Shown here: piece by piece, positions 20,672 to 30,908 of the stretch
Position numbering within the stretch: position 1 is the stretch's first letter
Layout: every line of letters begins with the position of its first letter
DNA from: Ryuthela nishihirai
Taxonomy: Eukaryota; Arthropoda; Arachnida; Araneae; Heptathelidae
Length of the DNA: 64,000 nucleotides
Reading direction: 5' to 3'
NCBI GenBank assembly: GCA_038380435.1
Contig: JAWZYU010000024.1
Coordinates: 51,422,613 to 51,486,612 of the forward strand
Program-made: the position numbers and the translations under genes
The notes under the pieces: generated by a model
The model's input: the letters and a program-made list of their open reading frames with translations, nothing else
Told to the model about the DNA's origin: nothing
Databases searched by the model: none

Positions 20672-21640
20672 ACCAGTGCTCTTTTCTGTCTACCTTTATG
20701 ATTATCCTGTTATTGACAGGATCACACTACTATGTATGCAAATGACATTGCTTTTCTCTCACCCTCGCTGAGCGCATCTATTGCTATTAATAGATTACAT
20801 CAAGGCTTGGATAAGATAGAGCAATGGTACAGTAAATGGAAGATTGGAATCAATGTTGAGAAATGTGCTTCACTTATATTTACCATCAAAAGAGTCACTA
20901 ACCCCCAGACTCAACTTTTTCGATACACCACTTAACTGGCAGAAAACTGTTAAATATCTGGGCGTTACCTTGCATAGCAAGCTCAGATGGGACAAGCACA
21001 TTGAAAAGGTTCTGCAAAAAGCAAACATGATTCGATGCCAACTTGGCCCTTTGATGGGGAGGAATTCTATCCTCTCCATTGATCATAAGTTACTACTTTA
21101 CCATACAGTTCTTAGACCTGTTATAACATATGCAGCCTCCATATGGACTAACACGACAAAGACAAATATTAAGAGACTCCAGATCTATCAAAATAAAATC
21201 TTAAGACAGGCCGTAAATGCCCCATGGTTTGTGACCAACAGACAAATACATGGGGATTTAGGCGTCCAGCATATTTACACCCATATAAAGCAGATCTCTA
21301 AGAAATTCTTAGAAGCTGTGGACACGAATCCTCGCGATTTTATTACTAGCATTTTAAAGTATGATCATGATCCTATCAACAGATTCAAGAGGGCTAGACC
21401 ATTGGTTTTCGATCAGGAACACTTTATGGTCTAGTACCCTGATCTACGATATTTATCATTGTTTTCCTGCCCCTTGGGGCTCACCTTTTGGTGATTTCTG
21501 TGTTGTCCTTTCCGACTCATGCCATTTATTGGACACCCACAGATGGAGAAGGTTATTGGATCTTTTATCATGGTACTTCGAAAAATCATAATTATGCTAC
21601 ATGCTACATACTAATGTTAAGTAATATTCATGATGTTATT
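20672..21640 (+). pseudogene. Jockey-like LINE, 3' part after the RTE insertion
   Basis: It resumes the RT gene at the TSD. YANDIAFL stands where YADD is expected, so an aspartate is lost. RT thumb and C-terminal pieces follow: KTVKYLGVTLHSKLRWDKHI, VITYAASIWTNTTK, NAPWFVTNRQIHGDLGVQHI. The frame ends FMV-stop at 21431-21433. One frameshift lies near 20930. The 3' UTR runs to about 21640, where a SINE-A has inserted. A structured hairpin spans the stop codon. Confidence 0.9.
21390..21440 (+). other. Hairpin spanning the Jockey stop codon, copy 1
   Basis: Outer stem AGGGCTAGACCAT (21390-21402) pairs with ATGGTCTAG-TA-CCCT (21426-21440), with a 2-nt bulge. The inner stem GTTTTC (21405-21410) pairs with GAACAC (21417-21422), one mismatch, across a 6-nt loop. 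The same fold, with different bases, occurs in the second copy at 22873-22931. Confidence 0.7.
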
Positions 21641-21923
21641 TCTCCGCCCTGCCCACGGTCAATAGGGGATACCGATGGGCTTGAAAAGGCCGCCGTCCGT
21701 CTGATGGGACGTTAAGCCGTGGCTCCGTATGCGGGAGAGCCATACCCTGTGCACGTTAAAGAACACGCTGGATGGCCTTGACGGGAGGCTACCATCTGTC
21801 TCCCAACAGCTGTCCAGTGGGTCCCCTCCCCCAACCTTCTCTGAGCCTTCGGGGTCCTTGTGACCTGGCCATTTAGCCCATGGTGTGCAAAAAAGTGCCA
21901 CTCAGAGGTAAAACAATCCAATC
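21641..21923 (+). mobile_element. SINE-A, 5'-truncated, TSD
   Basis: It starts at TCTCCGCCCTGCCC and runs to the 3' end. The flanks are CATGATGTTAT (21630-21640) and CATGATATTAT (21924-21934). It lies in the Jockey 3' UTR. Confidence 0.88.
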
Positions 21924-22302
21924 CATGATATTATAACCAAAGTCAATGCAGGAGATGTCAACTAGGACTTCTCCTTCGGAGAAATGCTGTCTTCATGATT
22001 GACAATAAATTATTATACAACATGGTCATTCTTCCGATAATAACTTATGCTTCCCCTACATGGGTGAACACCACCTCCACGAATATACGCAAGATTCAGG
22101 TCTTGCAAAACGAAATATTGAGATCTGCGGTCGATGCCCCTTGGTTTGTAACTAACAGACAACTTCATAAAGACTTGGGTATCGACCACATATATACTCA
22201 TATTAAATGCATCTCAAAAAGGTTTTTTGAGGCTGTTAAAAATAATCCTAATGAGATTATTTTTATTTTGCTTAATTCTGATCATAATGTTCTTAATAAG
22301 TA

Positions 22303-22861
22303 AGGGCGGGGGTGGCTCAGTCGGTAGCGCACCAGGCTCGTAGTCTGTAGTTCCCAGGTTCGAGTCCCAGCTGGGTCAGCGTTGAGATTTATCTCCGCAA
22401 AATTCCCCGCCCTGCCCACGGTCAGTAGGGGACACCGATGGGCTTGGAAAGGCCGCCGTCCGTCAGATGGGACGTTAAGCCGTGGCCCCGTGTGCGGAAG
22501 AGTTATACTCTGTGCACGTTAAAGAACACGCTGGATTGCCTTGACGGAAGACTACCATCTGTCTCCCAACAGCTGTTCCAGTCGGTCCCTTCCCCCAACC
22601 TTCTCTGAGCCTTCGGGGTCCATGTGACCTGGCCATTTAGCCCATGGTGTGCCAAAAAAGTGCCCCTCAGAGGTAAAACAACCCAACATTAAAGAACACG
22701 CTGGATGGCCTTGACGGGAAGCTACCATCTGTCTCCTAACAGCTGTTTCAGAGAGTCCCCTCCCCCAACCTTCTCTGACTCTTCGGGGTCCATGTGACCT
22801 GGCCATTTAGCCCATGGTGTGCAAAAAAGTGCCGCTTAGAGGTAAAACAACCCAACCCAAA
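22303..22861 (+). mobile_element. SINE-A dimer inserted as one unit
   Basis: A full-length SINE-A (22303-22687) is joined head-to-tail to a second 3' part starting ATTAAAGAACACGCTGG (22688). A single TSD, TCTTAATAAGTA (22291-22302 and 22862-22873), flanks the whole 559 bp, so both units arrived together. The junction is the same as in the dimer at 30909-31468. Confidence 0.93.
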
Positions 22862-22872
22862 TCTTAATAAGT

Positions 22873-22931
22873 ACAAGAGACCTAAAATGATGGCTTTCTC
22901 TGAGGAAAGCTACTCGTTTTAGGTCTCTTGT
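22873..22931 (+). other. Hairpin spanning the Jockey stop codon, copy 2
   Basis: The perfect 15 bp outer stem ACAAGAGACCTAAAA (22873-22887) pairs with 22917-22931. The inner stem GCTTTC (22893-22898) pairs with GAAAGC (22905-22910), 6 bp perfect, with a 6-nt loop. The TAG stop lies in the right outer arm. Confidence 0.8.
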
Positions 22932-23347
22932 GCACGATATATGCTATTTTTAGCTTGTGTTTTATGTTAGCCTCTAGGAGCCCACCCCCGGGTGGTTTAC
23001 TTGTTATATGTTTTTACTCATGCCAACTGGACATATTCTCAGATGGAGATGGTAATGGGTAAAGTTTTAACTGGAACATCGCATATCCATACACGATCTA
23101 CGATTTACGAATGTTAAGAAATAGTAATGATATGAACGTTATTAATTTGATAAGAATTTTTATGCTATAAATGTTAAAGGTTTCATATTTAACCGTTGTA
23201 TAATTTTATTGAATTTATAAAAAGCAAATTAACCTTAATAATATCAATACTGTCTATCATGATATTTAGCAATTTATAAAAGAAAATAACACAAAGAACA
23301 TGCACATGAAATAATATGATAGGTTTCGTTGGATTCATTTCCCAGCT

Positions 23348-23432
23348 GTGGGCTCTTGGGGACCTTGTGACCTGGATATTTATCACATTAGCTGCAAAAA
23401 AAAGTACTTCTCAAGAGTAAAACAACTGAACT
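23348..23432 (+). mobile_element. SINE-A 3'-end relic
   Basis: GGGGACCTTGTGACCTGG and AGAGTAAAACAACTGAAC match the last 85 bp of SINE-A with many changes. Confidence 0.65.
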
Positions 23433-24477
23433 TTAAGTCACTGTCTAAACGAAGACAGGAAAGGAAAAAAAGCGGATGTAAGACGGATGTAACAGAAACG
23501 CGGAAGAATAATAAAGGCGGGAAATTAAACCCGCGAAATTGAGTAAGAGTGGAAGAGGGCGGGAGGGCTGGAAGACAGGAGAAGGGGGGGAGAGTATCGG
23601 AGAAAGAGAACGAAGAGGTCATCCATCAAAGTGCTGCTAATGGATACAAGCAGCTTTCTTCAGGGGATGGGGGGAGCAGATTGTTGGAGGGATAGGAGCG
23701 TCCATAAATGGACTCCTGATTGACTGTCGAACCCAAGAGAGGAATAATGAACAAACTTCGCGAAGAGTTTGCTCCACTAAGAGTCGTAGACCTCTGATGA
23801 CGTCATCTGTTCGCTGTAAGACCGAGCCCAATGGGGAACGAGCCGCCGCACGATGATTTGAGGTCACGCGCTCACGTGCCGAAGTGGTGGAAGCGGAAAA
23901 CCTTAATTATTAGTGAAGTTGTAGCCTTAACTAGTGGAATAATATATGAGGGGAACAGGATTCCTGGTGGTTACTTAAGGTTGCTGCCACATGGGAAGTG
24001 GTCCGCGCGGTTCAAGGCTATTAACGTTAGCGAACTCTGTAGCGTGTTAAAATGAAAACCTTTCCAATAAAGGAGGTGGCTTAACGGAAAAAATGGAGTG
24101 TGTGTAATTACTGCATACGCTTCGATTTGCTGTGACGTCATCTATGTGATGGTTTCAGATGAGAGAAGGATTTCAAAACGTTCACAAAGCTAAATTGCTC
24201 GGAATGTTTTCTACGTAGTCGTGGCATATTTTGTTTTTCACACGTTCGGAGTGTTTGTTCCTGATTATGATCAACTTCATCTTCGGAAAGTGGTCACGTT
24301 GCTGGGAGTGATCGTGATCAATACATAAATAAAACGTTGGGGGGAAGGGATATTGTGCGTGCTTGTGTCGGTTATTTCTGCAAGTTAATGAGAGTTGAAG
24401 TAGTTTTACGGACTTGCCGGTTTCTTGAAGATTTTCCCTAAATTTTAAAGTAATTTGTTTTCAGAAAAAAGGGGCGA
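23433..24477. other. Unique sequence, no gene identified
   Basis: A purine-rich stretch at 23550-23610, then mixed DNA with some CpG at 23750-23880. A 75-codon plus frame at 23831-24055 has balanced composition but no recognisable motif. Confidence 0.45.
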
Positions 24478-24688
24478 ATTGGGTTGTTTTGCTTATCTCT
24501 GAACTGCACTTTTTTTTCTCTTTTTTTTTTTGTATATTTCGGTTGTTTTACCCCCTGAGCGGCACTTTTTTGCACACCATGGGCTAAATGGCCAGGTCAC
24601 ATGGATCCCGAATGCTCAGAGAAGGTTGGGGGAGAGGACCCACTGGAATAGCTGTTGGAAGACAGATGGTAGCCTCCCGTCGAGGCCT
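24478..24688 (-). mobile_element. Two SINE-A 3'-end pieces
   Basis: A short tail-only relic (24478-24520) is followed, after a T-rich stretch, by a better-preserved 3' half (24540-24688) that breaks off at CTCCCGTCGAGGCC. Confidence 0.8.
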
Positions 24689-25277
24689 TTTTAGATATTT
24701 TTTTTGTTCATGATTTGTATATTATTTTGGATTTCACCAACAAGGCATATGCTACGTGGGAGGCCCTCTGTCCCAGCATCTGGAGAGTTAATTGAAGTAG
24801 CAGTGCCCGGAGGGGACGGAGGTCACCCCACTGCTGCCGGACTTCCCAGATGGTCAAGGCGGAGAGAGAAAGAGAAAAGGTTGGCAACAACGAGGAAGAC
24901 AGAGCCAGTCGAGGAACGAAAGCGTGCAGACGAAAAATTGTAAAGCTGGGAAATGCCGACTGGTAATAACGGCATTAGGCTCTGTGAATACAGCTGAACA
25001 GGCATAGTAAGCTGGTGTTGTTGTAATGCTATGTAATTCAGCATATGTCCTTGTTCTATCAAGCATGTTTGGAAGGTTCAATAAATAATTGTTATTTTTA
25101 AGTAAAGTCTGAAGTTGAACCAATTTATTGGGGAGGAGCCTCAGTATTGAGTCTCTGCAATTGTGATAAAACCGTTGATTTTATCTGAAAAACTCTTTCA
25201 CCCGTCGCGTATTGTGATCGAACCGAGGGGACATTCCTAAGTGGTCCCAATAGACAAACAAACGAAGAAGCAACATC
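24689..25277. other. Unique sequence, no gene identified
   Basis: Mixed DNA with GC-richer 24760-24900. There are several overlapping short frames on both strands and none is recognisable. Confidence 0.45.
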
Positions 25278-25577
25278 ACAGCCATCCAGCGTGTTCTTTG
25301 CACAGGATATGGTTCTCCAGCACACGAGGCCATGGCTTAACGTCCCATCCGAAGTACGGCGGCCTTTCCAAGCCCATCGGTGTCCTCTACTGACCGTGGG
25401 CACTGCGAGGAATTTTGCGGAGATAAATCTCAACGCTGACCCAGCTGGATTTTTTTCTTTTTTTTTTTTGCATACAATGGGTTAAATGGCCAGGTCACAA
25501 GGACTCCAAGGGCTCAGAGAACCCACTGGGGGGAGGGAACCCACTGGACAGCTGTTAGGAGACAGATGACAGCCACC
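25278..25577 (-). mobile_element. Two abutting SINE-A fragments
   Basis: 25278-25450 is a mid-to-5' body piece ending at CTGACCCAGCTGG. After a T-rich junction, 25470-25577 is a 3' piece (ATGGGTTAAATGGCCAGG to CAGCTGTTAGGAGACAG). Neither has an intact head. Confidence 0.8.
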
Positions 25578-25774
25578 CACATCTGAAATGCTATCAGTTT
25601 TAGATCACTTTTTTTTTATCACTTTCTTGCCAAAGGATTCATTTATCTGCAGTCCATTTTCTTATATGTGATGTACACAACAATTAAGTTTGTTTTATGT
25701 TTATAATGCTATATACGTTTGTTTTGTAAATTCTCCCAAATGGAGTCAGTGTAAATAATATTTATAAAAAAAAT
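25578..25774. other. AT-rich unique spacer
   Basis: No recognisable element. Confidence 0.4.
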
Positions 25775-25805
25775 CAAATAAATACCCCCTCAAGCAGCTG
25801 CTTGA
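25775..25805 (-). mobile_element. SINE-B 3'-terminal scrap
   Basis: AAATACCCCCTCAAGCAGCT is the reverse complement of the SINE-B end. Nothing upstream of it is retained. Confidence 0.7.
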
Positions 25806-25837
25806 CCTTCTATTTATTGCTTTAAATCAAATCCACA

Positions 25838-26155
25838 GTGTTCTTAACGCGCACGTGATATGGCTGTCTATACCACACGATTCCACGGCTTTGCGTACAG
25901 TTCCTCAAAAAAATATCCGAACACTATGGTTAATTATAGAATTCAGAAAAAATATCTGGCAACGATTTTTTTAGAATTTAGTGATCTGGCAACCTTCGTG
26001 TCACCTGACACGAAGGTTGCCAGATCACTAATTTCTAAAAAAAAACGTTGCCAGATATTTTTTCTGAATTCTGTAGCCAACCATAGTGTTCGGATATTTT
26101 TTGAGGGACGGTACCACCGACAAACGGCGATCTTTCCAAGGTCTATCGATATTCC
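25838..26155 (-). mobile_element. Old SINE-A interrupted by a MITE-1
   Basis: GTGTTCTTAACGCGCACGTG to CACGGCTTTGCG (25838-25895) and CAAACGGCGATCTTTCCAAG onward (26119-26155) are consecutive parts of SINE-A. The MITE-1 sits at a TA between them. Confidence 0.75.
25896..26113. mobile_element. MITE-1, short form
   Basis: 218 bp, an almost perfect palindrome, from TACAGTTCCTCAAAAAAATA to TTTTTTGAGGGACGGTA. The centre is TTCGTGTCACCTGACACGAA. TA lies at both ends. It was inserted into a SINE-A, so it is younger than that SINE. Confidence 0.93.
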
Positions 26156-26524
26156 CTTGCTCATCAAGGGCTGGGTTGTTTTACTTCTGAGTGGCATTTC
26201 TTTTGCACACAATGGGCTAAATGGCCAGGTCACAAGAACCCCGAAGGCTCATAGAAGGTGAGTGGAGGGTACCCACTGCACAGTTGTTAGGAGACAGATG
26301 GAAGCCTTCCGTCAAGATCAGCCAGTGTGTTCTTGAACTTGGGTATGACTCGCACACGAGTTCACGACTTAACGTCCCATCCGACGAACGGTGGTCTTTC
26401 CAAGCCATCAAAGCCATCATTTCCATGTCCACTACTGACTGTGGGCAGGGCGGGTAGTTTTGCGGAGATAAATCTTAACGCTGGCCCAGTTGAACCCGGG
26501 AACTTCAGATTACGAGCCTGGCGG

Positions 26525-27226
26525 TTCCGCAAAATTCCCTGCCCTGCCCACGGTCAGTAGGGGACACCGATGGGCTTGGAAAGGCCGCCGTCCGTCGGAT
26601 GGGACGTTAAGTCGTGGCCCCGTGTGCGGTTGGATTGGGTTGTTTTACCTCTGAGCGTTACTTTTTTGCACACCATGGGCTAAATGGGCAGGTCACATGG
26701 ACCCCGAAGGCTCAGAGAAGGTTGGGGGAGGAGACCCACTGGAACAGCTGTTGGGAGACAGATGGTAGCCTCCCGTCAAGGCCATACAGCGTGTTCTTTA
26801 TCGTGCACAGTGTATGGCTCTCCCGCATACGGGACCACGGCTTAACGTCCCATACGACGGACGGCGGCCTTTCCAAGCCCATCGGTGTCCCCTATTGACC
26901 GTGGGCAGGGCGGGGAATTTTGCGGAGATAAATCTCAACGCTGACCCAGCTGGAACTCGAACCTGGGAACTACAGATTACGAGCCTGGCGCGCTACCGAC
27001 TGAGCCACCCTGCCCCCCCCCTCCCCGTGTGCGGGAGAGCCATACTCCGTGCACGTTAAAGAACACGCTGGATGGCCTTGACGGGAGGCTACCATCTGTC
27101 TCCCAACAGCTGTTCCAGTGGGTCCCCTCCCTCAACATTCTCTGAGCCTTCGGGGCCCATGTGACCTGGCCATTTAGCCCATTGTGTGCAAAAAAGTGCC
27201 GCTCAGAGGTAAAACAACCCAACCCA
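26525..27226 (+). mobile_element. SINE-A level 2, nested in level 1
   Basis: A 5'-truncated plus-strand copy: 26525-26629 and 27035-27226. The TSD is ACGAGCCTGGCGG / ACGAGCCTGGTGG (26512-26524, 27227-27239), 12 of 13 identical. Confidence 0.9.
26630..27022 (-). mobile_element. SINE-A level 3, nested in level 2
   Basis: A full-length copy with a C-run at the head end. The perfect TSD is CCCCGTGTGCGG (26618-26629, 27023-27034), a target inside SINE-A itself. Confidence 0.93.
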
Positions 27227-27257
27227 ACGAGCCTGGTGGCTACCGATTGAACCAATC

Positions 27258-27770
27258 CCATACCTTGGAAAAACACTGATAAATAGGTAAATAAACGGAA
27301 CAATTACAGTCAAGTTTGAAAATTATAGTAAAATAATGAAGCTTAGTTGCTATTTTTGTTGTCAATGTCTTTGTTACTAAGTGCTATTGATATTTGTTGT
27401 TATTTCTTTGTTTCACTTTCCTCTGTTGTTGCAGACTGTGGTTTTGTAGCTTCCAACGATGTTGTTGCTGCTATTATTGTTACTTTTGTTCCAGTTGTTG
27501 TCAATAACTTTATTTCGACCACAACATTGCTTTCCTCTGAACACATGGTACCAATGGTTTCATTTTTCCAGTTCTATAAATCTCCTCGAATGAAAATTTC
27601 TCATCGAAAAATATTTCAGCAATAATTGAGATAATATACATTGTCTTATCGAAATATTGGAGAATTTCAATACTGTATAAATAGGAATCTAACTTCGAAA
27701 CTTTACAACTTCTAAAACATGCATTTAAAGGAAAGTGTAAATGAAAATAAATTAAAAATTACAATTAAAT
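27258..27770. other. T-rich unique sequence
   Basis: The plus strand carries GTTGTT-rich words at 27340-27500, and a 92-codon Val/Phe-rich frame covers them. It is low complexity and not a credible gene. Confidence 0.5.
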
Positions 27771-27782
27771 CGTTTGAAATCT

Positions 27783-28063
27783 TCCCCGCCCTGCCCACGG
27801 TCAGTAGGGGACACCGCTGGGCTTGGAAATGCCGCCGTCCGTCGGATGGGACGTTAAGCCGGGCCCCGTGTGCGGGAGAGCCATACCCTGTGCACGTTAA
27901 AGAACACGCTGGATGGCCTTGACGGGAGGCTACCATCTGTCTCCCAACAGCTGTTCCAGTGGATCCCCTCCCCCAACCTTCTCTGAGCCTTCGGGGTCCA
28001 TGTGACCTGGCCATTTAGCCCATGGTGTGCAAAAAATTGCTGCTCAGTGGTAAAACAACCCAA
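27783..28063 (+). mobile_element. SINE-A, 5'-truncated, TSD
   Basis: It starts TCCCCGCCCTGCCC and is complete to the 3' end. The perfect TSD is CGTTTGAAATCT (27771-27782, 28064-28075). Confidence 0.96.
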
Positions 28064-28138
28064 CGTTTGAAATCTCGGTTTCAACTCTATCCATCCAGTA
28101 TTTGTAAAATCAATGAAGCCGTAATGTTTCACAGCAAT

Positions 28139-28332
28139 ACCGTGGCCGAGTGGTTAGCGCGCTTGGCTACTGATCAACGGGACATCTGGGTTCGAGTCCT
28201 CGGTAAGTCACGGATGTTTGCGTTGTCTTTCTGCTGAGGTCCCGCCATCCTCATAGACCCTCTATTGTAGCGAATTAAACTAACAGGCTCCTGTTTGACC
28301 TTTGTGGCAAGCAGCTGCTTAAGAGGATATAT
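28139..28332 (+). mobile_element. SINE-B
   Basis: The head is CCGTGGCCGAGTGGTTAGCG, with box B GGTTCGAGTCC and the end GCAGCTGCTTAAGAGGATAT. It is moderately diverged and the tail has become (AT)n. Confidence 0.9.
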
Positions 28333-28344
28333 ATATATTTAATG

Positions 28345-28737
28345 TACAGTCGCTCAAGTAAATATACGAACACTCTGCTTGATTACAGAATTCAGAAAAA
28401 ATATCTGGCAACGATTTTTTTAGAAATTAGTGATCTGGCAACCTTCGTGTCACGTGATTACAGAATTCAGGAAAAATATCTGGAGCGTGTACAGCAACTG
28501 TACACGCTCCAGTTACCGTTCACAGCAAACTGGAGCGCGTGCAGTTACTGCACACTCTCCAGTTTGCTGTGAACGGTAACTGCACACGCTCAATATTTCC
28601 GTGAGTGAGCCCACACGATCCAATGTGCTGTGAACATTAACCGCAACCGCTCCAGTTTGCTGTGAACGGTAACTGCACACGCTCAATATTTCCGTGAGTG
28701 AGTCCACACGATCTAGTATCAAAATAATATGACCACC
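28345..28737 (-). mobile_element. MITE-1 long form, end-truncated, part of a composite
   Basis: It starts TACAGTCGCTCAAGTAAATA. Then come a half-arm, the core (palindromes around GTACAGCAACTGTACACGCT) and GTGAGTGAGTCCACACGATC. In place of the second arm there is a 25 bp linker (CTAGTATCAAAATAATATGA) that leads into the short MITE at 28738. The same linker joins the same parts at 63670-63695 in the opposite orientation. Confidence 0.88.
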
Positions 28738-29003
28738 TACAGTTGCTCAAAAAAGTATCCGAACACTATGGTTGATTACAGAATTCAGAAAAAATATCTG
28801 GCAACGATTTCTTTCAGAAATCAGTGATCTGGCAACCTTCATGTCAGATGACACGAAGGTTCGTCACCAGATAGACACGTCCCTTCGTGTCAGATGACAC
28901 GAAGGTTGCCAGATCACTGATTTCTAAAAGAAATCGTTGCCAGATATTTTTTCTGAATTCTGAAATCAACCATAGTGTTCGGATATTTATTTGAGCAACT
29001 GTA
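28738..29003. mobile_element. MITE-1 short form with internal duplication
   Basis: TACAGTTGCTCAAAAAAGTA to TTATTTGAGCAACTGTA. The centre is expanded: CTTCATGTCAGATGACACGAAGG is followed by a spacer and a second CCTTCGTGTCAGATGACACG. The CACGTG centre has become CAGATG. Confidence 0.92.
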
Positions 29004-29283
29004 TCATGGAAATTTACCTCTGAAATTAATTTAAATTTTAAAAAATAAGTATTGTTTCAAACCATTTAATGAAATAAGTAATTTTTTTCAATATTAGACA
29101 ATTATGAATGATTTATAAAATAAAAAAATAATTGTTAAATATTCCAATTTTCATAACTCTTTAAATTCTTAACGAATATTGTTGAAAATCCAGATTAAAA
29201 TAGATTTGATTATCAACTTTATCTCCAGTCACGCTTAGATTCCTATTAACATAACATGGAAATTCTCTAATATTATGAGGAGC
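29004..29283. other. AT-rich unique sequence
   Basis: A spacer without recognisable elements, ending in a G14 run at 29285-29298. Confidence 0.45.
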
Positions 29284-29855
29284 GGGGGGGGGGGGGGCTC
29301 AGTCGGTTACGCGCTAGGCTCGTAATCTGCAGTTCTCAGGTTCGAGTCCCACCTGGGCCAGCGTTCAGATTTATCTCCGCAAAACTCCTCGCGCTGTCCA
29401 CGGTCAGTAGGGAAACCGATTGACTAGGAAAGGCCGTCCCATGGCCGAGTGGTTAGCGCGCTTGGCTACTGATCTAAGGGACCTGGGTTCGAGCCCCGGG
29501 TAAGGCATGGCTGTTTGTGTCGTTTTTCTGCTGAGGGCCTGCCATCTTCTCAGACCTTCTACTATGGCATATAAACTGACAGGCTCCTGTCAGACCTCTG
29601 TGGCCAAGCAGCTGCTTGAGGGGGTATTTATTTATTTTTATTTCTTTATTCTGTGTGCGGGAGAGAACCATACGCACGTTAAAAAACACACTGGATGGCC
29701 TTCACGGGAGGCTACCATCTGTGTCCCAACAGCTGTTCCAGTGGGTGCCCTCACCCCAACGATCTCTAAGACCTAATACCTTTGTTAACTGGTTATTTAT
29801 CCCATTGTGCGAAAAATAGTGCCGCTCAGAGGTAAACCAACCCAACTCTAATATT
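29284..29855 (+). mobile_element. SINE-A interrupted by SINE-B
   Basis: The head and early body lie at 29284-29434; the rest (TGTGCGGGAGAG to the 3' end) lies at 29652-29855. About 29 bp of SINE-A are missing at the break. Confidence 0.88.
29435..29645 (+). mobile_element. SINE-B inside SINE-A
   Basis: Full length, CGTCCCATGGCCGAGTGG to GCTGCTTGAGGGGGTATTTA. No clear TSD: the insertion coincides with a small deletion of the host SINE-A, and both elements share GCCGTCC / CGTGGCC words at the left joint. Confidence 0.92.
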
Positions 29856-29869
29856 TTGCTAGGGCAGTG

Positions 29870-30205
29870 CACAGTCGCTCAAAAAAGTATCCGAACACTA
29901 TGGTTGATTAGAGAATTCAGAAAAAATATCTGGCAACGATTTTTTTTTTAGAAATTAGTGATCTGGCAACCTTCGTGTCACGTGACACGATCCAGGTCTT
30001 TGTGAGCTCACACGCTCCAGTTTGTTGTGAACGGTAACTGGAGCGTGTACAGTTGCTGTACACGCTCCAGATATTTTTCCTGAATTCTGTAATCACGTGA
30101 CAAGAAGGTTCCCAGATCACTAATTTCTAAAAAAATCGTTGCCAGTTTTTTTTCTGAATTCTGTAATCAACCATAGCGTTCGGATACATTTTTTGAGCGA
30201 CTGTA
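29870..30205. mobile_element. MITE-1, intermediate form
   Basis: It starts CACAGTCGCTCAAAAAAGTA (first T mutated) and ends TTGAGCGACTGTA. One arm, a shortened core with GTACAGTTGCTGTACACGCT, and the other arm are present. The left linker and part of the core are deleted. Confidence 0.92.
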
Positions 30206-30897
30206 TCATATCTTCCCACAGACATCAATGTGAACACATTCGTTCAGAGAGAAATTTATTTCTACATATCTTCGTGACCTGCGATAACTTCCTGTCCAGC
30301 CTTGACCTGGTTTCCACGTATCAGAACAGGCAGATGACAAACGACAGCAAATACCAGGCGTAGAAACAATGTCGGCGGAAAAAGAAAAAAGTCACTAAAC
30401 GCAAACCATTAAGTTCCGCGTGATGCAACAATCCGTTTATCTCCATAGCAACCATCTCCTCCGCATCAGTCAACGCAACAGAAGTGAGGAGATTCATTGT
30501 AGTCAAGTTGTTTGTTGCCCAAGAAAAGCGTAGAGCATCTGTGGGAAGAGATTCGATTGTGCGATGACTGCAAGAGCACTCGGACGCTGCTTCAGCGTCG
30601 CCATCACCTTTATACAAGGGAAAGACGATCGCCGACGCTCTTGGCTTCTGCTGAGTCAATTAAGCGACTCTTTCTTCCGGAGCTGGCAAAATTTCGCCTC
30701 TAGATTAATCGGTTCGCTCTCGTAATTTATCGGCGACATGAAAGAGTCCTTTCTGCTTTCGCAGCTTAAATCGCTCCATTTTGTGATTCAGGCTTCGGTT
30801 TCTCTTTTTTTTGAGTCCGTGCTTCACCGTTGAGAAACAGATGCTCTCTTTCCAACCAATGAATGTGTGGGAGATAATTATTCCATTTGCAGATAGT
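30206..30897. other. Unique sequence, no gene identified
   Basis: Moderate GC, no repeats. Overlapping frames at 30321-30659 (minus) and 30512-30703 (plus) have balanced composition but no recognisable domain. Conservation could show a host exon or enhancer. Confidence 0.4.
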
Positions 30898-30908
30898 CAG
30901 TTTTCGCT

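Larger units (their letters stand above)
21935..23150 (+). pseudogene. Second Jockey-like 3' end, split by a SINE-A dimer
   Basis: This is the C-terminal part of a paralogous Jockey copy: VILPIITYASPTWVNTTSTN, DAPWFVTNRQLHKDLGIDHI. The frame then breaks at the SINE and continues at 22874 with KRPKMMAFSEESYSF-stop. The 3' UTR resembles that of the first copy (ACTCATGCCA, GATGGAGATGG) up to about 23150. Its 5' limit is close to the SINE-A at 21641-21923. Confidence 0.85.
26170..27257 (-). mobile_element. SINE-A level 1 of a three-level nest
   Basis: The body lies at 26170-26524. Its last 5' portion (tRNA head side, CTACCGATTGAACCAATCCC) reappears at 27227-27257 after the nested block. It is the most diverged of the three. 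Confidence 0.88.

Noticed and set aside
22303..22380. Functional tRNA gene at SINE-A heads
   Set aside because: Box A and box B are present but the acceptor stem does not pair and each head continues into the SINE body.
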